From Epinephelus fuscoguttatus (taxonomy: Eukaryota > Chordata > Actinopteri > Perciformes > Serranidae): a stretch of 64,000 nucleotides of DNA. The position numbers and the translations under genes are program-made. A model generated the notes under the pieces. It had not been told where the DNA came from. It worked only from the letters and a program-made list of their open reading frames with translations, and did no database searches. The stretch is taken from the NCBI RefSeq assembly GCF_011397635.1, contig NC_064753.1, positions 26,560,322 to 26,624,321 of the forward strand. The letters run 5' to 3'. Each line of letters opens with the position of its first letter. The stretch's first letter is position 1. Below are positions 1 through 10,800 of the stretch, piece by piece.

Positions 1-1322
1 TTTTTGTGTGTGTTTTCCTCCTGGTATCACGGCTCAGTCTGCTCATAGTGAGGGGGGTTGGTATCATGTGAAAGTGACGTCAATGCATACCTTCTGCTAC
101 AGTGAGTCATCTCCCATCACTTAGACAAAAAGACACAACAATGTCTTTAGTTAAAGCCATTTAAATCTGATAGTTTGTTAACAAAAGAAGTGAATAACAT
201 GCATTATCCATCAATTTTACCTCAGTTTATATAGTTTTTGAAAAGGTTTCCTGAGAGAGATTTCCCTAGAGATGTCAATGAGATCTAAGTTGTAGTATGA
301 ACTCTGTAGTAGTTTACATTTGGAGTCATTCTGTAACTTAATGTTTGAGCCTTGACAAAGTGTTAAAAAATGGGCACTGATTTCTGTGAAACCATTTACA
401 GTGTATTATAATCTAAGTAAACAATACATCCTTAAAATGGCCACAAATGTCTGACATAAAACATTTCAGGGGTTAACTGGTGGGCTCGGGCTTTATGACG
501 CTGACAGTGTGGTCACAGCAGATGTTAAACACTTTATATTTTACTTATTTTACCACTAAAGATGTAATTTATAACCATCAATACAATGGTATGTCATCCC
601 TCCTCTCTCTCCTCTCATTTCCTGTCATGTCTCTGCTGTTCACTACCAGAAATAAAGGCCAAAATGTCCCAAAAAATCAAATAAAGATTGTGTTTATTGC
701 AGGCCTAATGGATAACATTATATTGTCAAGTGTTTCTGATATTTTGTCCACCCCTTGGTAATATTATCCAAGGGAAATATCATGTCACAGTCTCACAATG
801 ATAAGCCTGAGAGCTTACTCAGAAATGAAATATCAAATTGTTTCCCGGCAGCGACTTCCATTTCTTCCTGTGGTTGTAGGTTGATTGACAGTAAGCAGAG
901 CAAAATCTAATAAGTGCAGTAAATATGAAAAAATTCAACTTAGTCACAGTGAAGTCACGATGAAGCAAAAAATATTTGACAAAACCAAATTAAGGCGCAA
1001 GTGTTGGGAAGCTGTTTCTTTAATTGTACGGGAGTGAATGGCAGCTAATGGCTTCTTGTAAAGGTAGAAAAATCAATCGCTGATAGCTTCAGATGTGCTG
1101 ACTGTGTGCAGACAACCAGGAATAATGTAACACAGAAAGACGGCTTACAGCACATGGAAACAACTGGATGGGACACAGCTTTTGGTTCTGTATTATGTCT
1201 TATGCACAAGCAAAAAGAATATTTTGTGCAAACTTCAATTTCACATTGTGTAATCCCTCTGCTGCATTATTATAACACATTTAATAACATTAATCTGAAC
1301 CATTGTTCTCCTTGTGTCCTAG
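1..1322 (+). other. mindy2: mindy2 intron, 3' part
   Basis: Non-coding sequence upstream of the first exon in the window, ending in a pyrimidine-rich acceptor. I see no exon with conserved MINDY sequence and no clear repeat structure. Confidence 0.7.
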
Positions 1323-1481
1323 AACATGAGTGATGCCATGGCAGTGTTGCACAAGCTGCAGACTGGTCTGGATGTGAACGTGAAGTTCACGGGGGTGCGA
1401 GTCTTCGAGTACACCCCAGAATGCATTGTGTTTGATCTGCTCGACATCCCTCTCTACCACGGCTGGCTGGTTGACCCCCAG
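1323..1481 (+). CDS. mindy2: mindy2 internal exon A (53 codons)
   Basis: The acceptor is tgtcctag and the donor cccag|gtgaga, and the exon is phase 0 at both ends. It encodes the block HKLQTGLDVNVKF through LLDIPLYHGWLVDPQ of the MINDY catalytic fold. The Met codons inside are not starts, because the homologous block lies in mid-protein and an acceptor precedes it. Confidence 0.93.
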
Positions 1482-4400
1482 GTGAGACTGACCTTACTCA
1501 TCACTGCTGTTTCTCTTTACCTCCCAGAAACAAACAGGTTTTTCTTGCCCTGCTCCCTATCCTGGACACATCTCTACGAGTAAGAAATATTCTGCCTTCC
1601 AGTTCTAGTAGTTTCACTGTTAAAATCTGACAAGTTGATGTTACTTTAAACAATCTAGGAAACCAATGGCCTGGAAAAAGTTAAGTAAATGTTACTTTTA
1701 GTCTTAAATTATGTTAACTTAAAATGTATTTGCATGTACTTTTTTTTTGTGAAGTTGTTATAATTTAAAAATGACAAGTGAAGTTAACTTGTTCTTTCTA
1801 GGTAATAGCAACTTAAGTAGGCCAAGTTAGTCTGACTTAGCTGAACAGTTTTATGTATTATATCTGCAAGTTCTGCTTTGTTAACATGCGGATATACAAA
1901 TGTGATTGATAAGTTTGCAACAAGCAGGATACAGATATACAGAGTAGCACAATGTTAACACCTACAGTGTTGTTGTGTTTATTACACTTCAAAGCATACG
2001 CATAATATGTCTAGTTTATTTGAATGTTTCATTTTAGCTTGTGAGCTGACTGAAGCTTTGTTGAATACTGGTATTTTAGAGAAAGAGAGAAAATATTTGG
2101 TCTGAGTTTTTCAGATTTTTTTAAAGATTATTTTCTAAGGCTCAAAGGGGAATTTGTTTTGAAGGTATGATTTCGTTGGTTGCCACAAACACTGGCCTTG
2201 TTGTGAAGGTCCAGTGTGTAGGATTTAGGGGGATCTATTGACAGAAATGGAACTTGATATTCATAACTATGTTTTCATTAACTGATAATCACCTGAATCA
2301 TTTGTTCGCTACCTTAGAATGAGCCCTTTATATCTACATATGGCACAGATCCTCTGCCATGTTGTTCTGCTGTAGCACAGAACAAACAAACCAAACACTG
2401 GCCCTTACAATGCCAAGAATGGCATTGTGTTAAAATAAAAAATAACCCAATTTAGTAATCATTCTTTGTTGTGCTTACTTTATTTATCTAAGGCAATCAT
2501 TTTCCTAAATTCTACTGAATAAACACAACTGTTAGGTCTAGTCAGACTGACTTGGTTTACTTAAGTTAATTAATACTTAGAATGAACAAGTTAATCTCAC
2601 TTGTCATTTTTAAGTTGCAACAACTTCTAAAATGTATTAAATACAACTACATTTTAAGTAAACTTAACACTTGGATGTAAAGTAAACCACTAATGATGAA
2701 TAGTTGTATTTACTTACCTTTTACAAGTCAATCTGTTTCTTTGAAGATCAATTTGTCACATTGTTGCCCTCTAGCTTTTTGTGTTTTGTATCAACCCTAA
2801 CTGGTTATTATGATGATGTCATACACACTGACAGGAAACTCTTTCTCAGAAATCTGTGGTAAGTGTCATCCTGAATCATCAGTGTTTCCTGAGCCCACAT
2901 GACTGAGCTTTACTGTACTTTAATGTGTCTAATTTCTCTTCTCTAGTGTAACAAAGAGCTCAGAAATAAAACTAGAAACGGGATTAAAACCTGCACCACA
3001 TGAGTTAGATACAGTAGTTGTATAAGTGTGGTCTCTACATTTTTCTCACTTAACTGCCAAGCATACATGTTATCATGGTTACCAAATTACTTTAGATAAT
3101 TATACAGGCGATCACCTCCTTGACAGTTCCCAGAATCAGCAGATGGGATGCATCCATTCAGTAGTTTGAAATCATATTAATGTCATATCTGCTACTACAC
3201 AGTCCTGTGGTCCGGTTTGCTTTTCAGCCACAAACTAACAGCTCCACAGTTCTCCTGGAAGCACACCATCTCCTTTTAAGGTGGTCTGTGTGCAGACATT
3301 TTGTCAAGTTCAAATGACAGCATTCACACCATGCAAAATAAAGATAATTAATGGGTAAATGCACCGGTTGAACTGCACCAAAAAAGGGATCAGGTTTACA
3401 CAGCGGTAGTAGTTTTAGTATGAACCCCTTGTCACCATAATGTTTCTCCTGGGTTATAAATTTTGAATAAATCTACTGCTACGGCTTTTAAGAAAACGGC
3501 ATCAAAGCTCGGTGAACGCTCTTTCCCACAGTGTTTTTTCAATCTTTGTTTGCAGATGCATGACATTGTCAAGGCAGTGGGCAACTGCAGCTACAACCAG
3601 CTGGTGGAGAAGATAATATCCTGCAAACAGTCAGACAACAGCGAGCTGGCAGGGGAAGGTGAATGCTTTCTCGTCACTCCCTCTACTTTCTGACCTGCCT
3701 GACTCCCTTCCTGTGTCCCCTCATCTCTTCTCTCTCCCCCTGGTGTAGTTAGAGATAGAGAAAAAGGAGCAGAGTCATGCACTTGGGAGGAAATGTTAAA
3801 GTTAGAAAACTGGAGCTTCAGAGTGAATAGATATTACCGTGTAATATCTATTCACTGTAAGATATTACAGTGTGCACTGTAACATTAAGTATATATGTTC
3901 ACTGGACTGTCCAGGGCATCACAGATCAAGCTCAGCTGAAACCAGGACATACATGTAGCCACTCATCAAATGGCCTACTTCCACAGCTTACACTTTTCTC
4001 ACCAGCTGTCACTAACTTCTCCACTAAAAATATTTGCTCATTCAACACTGAGCTTCCTGAGTGGTTGTCAGCTGGGCCGCTGCCAAGTCAACACATCAAA
4101 GCCTTTAGCCGATGATGATATTGATATGGAAGATTCACTTCTGTTTATTGTATTTCTGCATTTTGAGAGTAGGAATTCCTATGAGGGCTTAATTTAAGTG
4201 ATTTGATGCTGATGCTGCTCCAAGAGACGACTTCAGAACCACTTAAAAATGACTAATATGACTAAACATCTTTGGCTTTTGTTGTCTGGCTTTAATGTGC
4301 TGAAATATTTAATAGCAAGTATCCAATAGGTAGCTGATTTCCTGCCAGCCTCTAAAGGTTGACTGTTGCTCATCTGTTTGGGTCTGATTTTGTGGGTGTT

Positions 4401-5462
4401 TGCTCCAAATTGAATGCCGCTCCATCTTACAGATGTCCCTCACCATCTGCCTCCCAGCCTATATTGAGTTCACTATAGTTATTGCGATCACTTCCAACAG
4501 CAGAGTCAGAGTGTTCAAACAGCTACTGCAGACATTACAGCAGCGTTTCCTACACGCTCTCCAAATAGTGACCTATGAATGAGTAACGATTGCTTGATTG
4601 TAGTGCGGATGACTCATCCAGTGGTCTAATGATGAAAATATCCGTAAATCAAAAAGACTGCATTTATAAGAAACATGTGAAGTTGTGCTGCTTCCTGAGC
4701 TAAATAATGGATTGTCTTCAGAACTACTTTAGTGACTCGCAGGTCAACAGATGAAGCTTATCAATAATAAAAGCATCCTAATATACGTGGACACCATTCA
4801 ATTTTTTGTCTGTTTTAAATCTGTCTGTGAATTCTGCAAAAGAAAAAACAGACTAAAAAAAATTAATCACAAACTCAGTCTCTCCTTCTTTGTTTGCCTG
4901 ACTGTTTCCTCCTCCCCTTCTCTCGCCCCCAGGCATCGTGGCAGAGCAGTTTCTGAGCAGCACAGCCACGCAGCTTACGTACCATGGCTTGTGTGAGCTC
5001 ACATCCACCGTACAAGAGGGAGAGCTCTGTGTCTTCTTCAGGAACAACCACTTCAGCACTATGATCAAATATAAGGTAAACACCCAGGGCTGCTACAGGA
5101 ATGGACTGATATAACCAAGTAGTCCTGAAACTTCTCCAGTCAAACGATACATGCATTTGATCCGTTTTGTACCCAGATCTAGAAAAAACGCATACCTGTA
5201 TGGTGTTGCTTGCAGCCAATCACTGCAGGCATTCTTTAAATTAATGTGACATGTGATTGGCCCACTACCGCAGCAGCTAAGGCACACACAGTCTGTAGTG
5301 TGGTGAAGTTGAATGCAGTGTATTTGACAGAGTTGGCAGTTCACTATGCCAAGATGCCCTGCTACAGTTTCATGTTGGCATCTCCCCGCATGTTATTGAC
5401 ACTTGGAACACCAACACACACATTTACTCTCTGTCTCTCTTTCTGTCTTTCTCTCTCTCTCA

Positions 5463-5512
<50 letters not shown>

Positions 5513-7842
5513 TAGGCTACCAGCAAATTAATTTGCCCCGTGTCTGGTGGCATTTTCCCCAACTGAATGCCTCCATTCACATGATGGCTATCAAATTAAG
5601 TAGAAAAAATTAACTCAATGAAGTTCTTTGTATGAGTATAATTTTAAGGATACTGGTTTTGGTACTGGTATCGTATTTTTTTAAATGATACCCAGCCCTC
5701 TGACAACTCCTTCACAGTAAGTGCATGAGTCAGATTGAGAATCACATGTGGAGCTTACTTCATAAATTGCAGCGACCTAAATGGGTCAGGATGTGTTATG
5801 AACTGTCCCTACAGTCCGTGACAAGCGTCTTGAAGCGCTTTATTTGTACAGGATAATTACTTTTTTTCTGTGAAATATTTCAAGGCCTAATTTGACACCC
5901 TTGTAAGGGTAGATTTCTTTCTTTTCTTTTGCTGATTTCCATACAGATATCAGCAAAACTACTTTTGCAATCTGAAACAGACTGCCCTATATTTTGTCTG
6001 TGGGCTAAACATAATAAACCTGCTTTAATTAATTGCTTCTCTGCAGGCTATTCAATAAGAAGTAGCTCAGTTGCGTACTTCTGTTTTGATGGATAGTTGA
6101 TTTTTTTATAGGAAAGCCTTTGAGTAATATTTAATTGAGTTTTTACATTTGCAATTATTATTTGCAGTCGATTAAGAAAAATAAGTTGCTATCAAGTGTT
6201 GTCATCTATCTACCTGATTGAAAGCACCCTCTTCTCTCTGTTTCTCTTCCCGTTCCACTAAAGCTTCTCAGTGTTTTTGGTAATGTTCACCGCACAGACT
6301 TGCTGTAACGTGTTCTTCAAACTGATGAAAGCTTTGAGCAATTGTACAACATTAGACCAATCATGATGACCCTTTAAGAGGTCTGTATCCCATCTCTAAC
6401 AGCCCCTGCCCACAGCTGGCTTGCCATATCACTGCAGCTTGGACAGACCTTTCCTGTTATCTGCAGGAGGGGAAGTGGTGACTGCACACTTTCAATGTGA
6501 ATAGCACTCTGTCGTCGCCAATGTAAGCAAAGCTGTGTGTATCACCTATAACCCTCAGACAGAGCACCAAGGCAGCCTAAGTTCTCTTGTTGCACTTTTA
6601 CACACAGTCACACATGATAAACAACCATACACAGATCGCATTGACTTGTAGAAACCATTCAGCCCTGTATGTCTCCGTATAGTGTGACACTGAGTAGATG
6701 TGTGTATGTAATGTGTGTGTGATTGTTTCCTAGGGCCAGCTGTACCTCCTGGTCACAGACCAAGGCTTCCTGACAGAGGAAAAGGTCGTCTGGGAGAGTC
6801 TGCACAACGTCGATGGAGACGGCAACTTCTGTGACTCCGAGTTCCGGTTGCGGCCTCCTTCGGATCCAGAGACTGTTTACCGCGGCCAGCAGGATCAGAT
6901 AGACCAGGTCTGAGCACTGATGCAGGCAAGACTAGCAGAACCAGCAATTATCCACTCCAAAACCATGATTGTGTTTTATCATGATGTGCGTTCCACACCA
7001 TTAGCGCACCACAAAGGCCCAGGCAGAACACCTTACCGGTCTTACTGGTCTTCATTGTACTACTTTACAGAAATAGGAGAAACTCTGGAGGAAAGGAGAT
7101 TCAAAAAGAAACAAAACATATGGCATCAAATCTCTGCAAACACAAGATACAAAAAAAATCAACTGTGCATCATCCCAAACTAAAACAGAGGAGAAAATAA
7201 GGGCAGTTCTTTAATAATAGATGTGTTATAGCTCCCTATTTCAGCCTTTTAAAGGGGAACATCACCCAAATTAAGAATTTAAATATGTCGTTTCCATGGC
7301 CTAAGAAGGTTCAACAATATTTGTGAACATGAGCTACTCTTTCTGAAAGCCTGAAACCAGCAAAGTAATACTTTAACTTGTTATCTCATAGGGTACAACG
7401 TCTAGAGCTGCTCCAAAGACAGTTAATGGGAGTCTGATTTTGTGGACCACAAAATGTTTGCTCATTTTTTTTGTACCCAAATGAGTTTTATTCTATCTTA
7501 GTGTTCTCAGTTCTGAAACAGAAAATGTACTCTTATACTCAGAACTATGAAGTCTTTCACAGTCCATTGTCTATGGAGCAGCTCCAGACTTAACACTTGA
7601 TAACATCACAAATTTGAGTTTTAGCACTCTAGATTTTGGAGACTTATTCATGTTTACTAATGGATTTGTACTGACTTAAAGCCCAGACACACCAAAGAAC
7701 TAGTGGCGTCAAAGGCAGATTGTTGACTCGCCTCACATCACCTGTGTCTCAGACAAAAACTTGCACTTGAATACACCATAAAGAGTACACCAGACGGCCA
7801 ACTAGCACGTGAGTTCTGCATCTGCGTGAGAGGAAATATAAA

Positions 7843-7884
<42 letters not shown>

Positions 7885-10800
7885 CCATATCCATTTCGGC
7901 AGGCGGCAGTAGTCTGTATTTGTTGTTCAAAAAGGGGAACCTAAAGACCGACAGAACAAATTCAAGATGTTAGTTAGCCAGTTAGCACATAAACAACACA
8001 ACCAGATGTTGAAAGAACAAATTATATTTAATGTGTGCCAGCGAACAATAACATAATCATTTTTGCTGAAGTGCTCAACGGCTAGCATTATAATCTTGCC
8101 TAATATAACAAGTTTGTTTCAATCTCACACCCTCTTGACTTGAGTCGTTTGTTTACTTTCCTCACTTCCGTTTTTCCTCTCGTGCACTTAGCTTAATCGG
8201 CATTTAGAGTGACTTCACTCACCAGTGGGCTTTGCTGTCTCTGACACCGATTCAACATGCTGAATTGGCTGGGAAAAAAAACCAGATGAGTCAAAATGTA
8301 GGGTGACAGACGTTCACCGGTGACCTGACATTGACCAACAAACAGCCGTCAACTTGATGTGTCAGGGCACTTATACCATATAAATAACATAGGCGTAATT
8401 CTCCTTTTAACACACACACGACAGGCTGAAAGACACATGTCAGGGTTGCATGGCGCCCATATACAATCTCATCCATGCTGTACCATACACTCTCCACTCA
8501 GACCCCTGTTGCATCGGGTCCATGTCTCCTGAGTACTTTTACTGTTTTCACAGCTGTCTGCTCTTTGGCCAGCCTGAGTGGTCCAAACGCAGCGCTCACT
8601 GACAAATTGTCTGCCTTTGCTCCCACACACACAGACCAGACAAGAGCATGGGGGCTATTACTTTTTATTCCCCTTGCTTAGTCAGACACAGCCCCTCCTT
8701 ATCTCCAAGATGGGTTTGGTGAGAAAAATCCATTCAGGCAATGTTCTGCACTCATAATCAATTCAGTTAGATTGGAGAAAACTTGTAATGATCCCAGTGG
8801 GGAAATTAAGTCTTTGCCAGTGACAAAGTACATGACATAATAGAAGATACCGAGTACATCACAGTGGGTAGCACCAGCATAAAAGGCATTTTGTAAACTG
8901 CACTGCAACTAATTACAACAAAAACAAAATTAAGATATTACAACATGTGAAAATTAATGAAGACAGACACAAATGGCTCAGTTAATAAGTGAGGAGCTGT
9001 GGTTGTGGCTTGTGGCTGTGCTTGTTTGCAATATAGGCTGAGGAAGTTCAGCTGTTGCATAATCAAAGCACAGTATATCTACTTAAACATCATACTGACA
9101 ACTTTGCTCATAAGTCATCAGTTCTTTTTCTCTCTTTCTCTTTGTGCATGTTCATGTGTGTCAGGACTATCTGATGGCACTGTCGCTGCAGCAGGAGCAG
9201 CAAAGCCAGGACCTGCAGTGGGAGCAGCTCCCCGAGGGCATCAGTGACCTAGAGCTGGCGAAAAAGCTTCAGGAGGAGGAGGACCGACGAGCCTCCCAGT
9301 ACTACCAGGAGCAAGAGCAGGAGCAGGCGGCGGCGGCGGCAGCAGCAGCGGCACAGGCACAGGTGGGGAGGGAGGGGCTGAGGGAGACAGAAGCAGGTGG
9401 AAGGAGGAGGAGAAGTAGGACTTTGAACAAATGTGGGGCATTTAATGTAGCATAGAGGTAAGATGTTGCGTTCTGGAGACAGATGGATGTATGCATCAGA
9501 GAGTTTGAGCTGTAAAGAACGAATTAAAGATGAAAAGGGATAGTGGTATTCTTCTCTCTTGTAATGATGCCTCCCTTAACTGTGAGATCAAGACACAGGC
9601 ATTGTCCTTAGAGGCGCTTGGGGCAGTGGTTACACCTTGTTGTACGTATGTGAGATATGAAGTATAGTGAGAGAACCTTTATTGCTCGTTTTCAGGTTCA
9701 TACTGGTATTTTGGATTTCTGCCAGAACATGTGTACATGTTTTAACATTCAAAAATTACTTTCTTTTCCTTATGCTGGGACACCTGTATTCACCCTTCGT
9801 CTGAAAGGCTCCGTTTGGCACCCGTCTCTTTAAGACCGTCTCCTGAAAAAGCCCAGTCTGCTCTGATTGGTCACCATTTGCAGGTGTCCTGTTTCTCTGC
9901 ATCTCTGCACCATCATTTCAGCGGGGGGAGTGACTGTAACGGAGATAAGCGACACTTTCTACAGTGAAAAATCACCAATTAAAGCTTCTAAATACCACCA
10001 CGCAGGTTTCAGCAGGAAATCGGGGACCAAGTTTACATGTTTCCCTGACGATAGCATGGAGTTATTTGTGCCAGTGTAGGCTATGTAATATAAACACTTT
10101 GCAGTAGTGTGCCTGGAGCAAATGACTATTTAAAGATGCTTGTCGCACTATGACATCATACTGTAGCCAGAGAAGAAAAAAACATTAGAAACATAGTGTT
10201 TAGACCGATTAAAGCCTGAGGTTTTTGATCACAGGGATTACTTCTACATACATGTACTTTATTATTTGAAACTTTGGGCATGATTAATATGAACATCCTT
10301 CATTGTAACACATGTATAAGAAACAAAATATAGAAAAGCTAACAAGTCCCCTTTAAATAATTTCTATATATGACATTATTAGAGCATCTTATTAGAGATG
10401 TGGTTTTGTCTGAAAGATGTCTGTCTTCAGTTTTGTTTCTGAAAATAATCTTTTTACTAACAAATATACATGCCTTTTTCCATCATATGTTTTTGAACAG
10501 CACATAAAAATCAGAACTTTAAAAACAAAACAAAACTGAAACTAAAACTTCCCTCCTGTTTCCCCCCCCACTTTCCTCTTACCTCTTTTTTACAAATACC
10601 TCAGTAATGTTATTGACATATACATAATCAAAAGGTTGAAAATTAAAGTAAAAGAGAAGACTATATAAATGAGAGCGCCTGCATGTCAGGACTTAGAATA
10701 AGATTTTGTTATATCTTATAAGGTATGCTATTACATTTATATTTAAACATCACCCAATATGTAATTCATCATTAATTAATTATTATTATTATTGTTATTA

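Noticed and set aside
1326..1583. Start codon of a short gene at 1326
   Set aside because: An acceptor precedes it directly and the residues align to the middle of MINDY proteins; the reading past 1481 is intron.
5246..5515. Open frame ending in a run of Thr-His
   Set aside because: It crosses a dispersed repeat and reads straight through the CA microsatellite.
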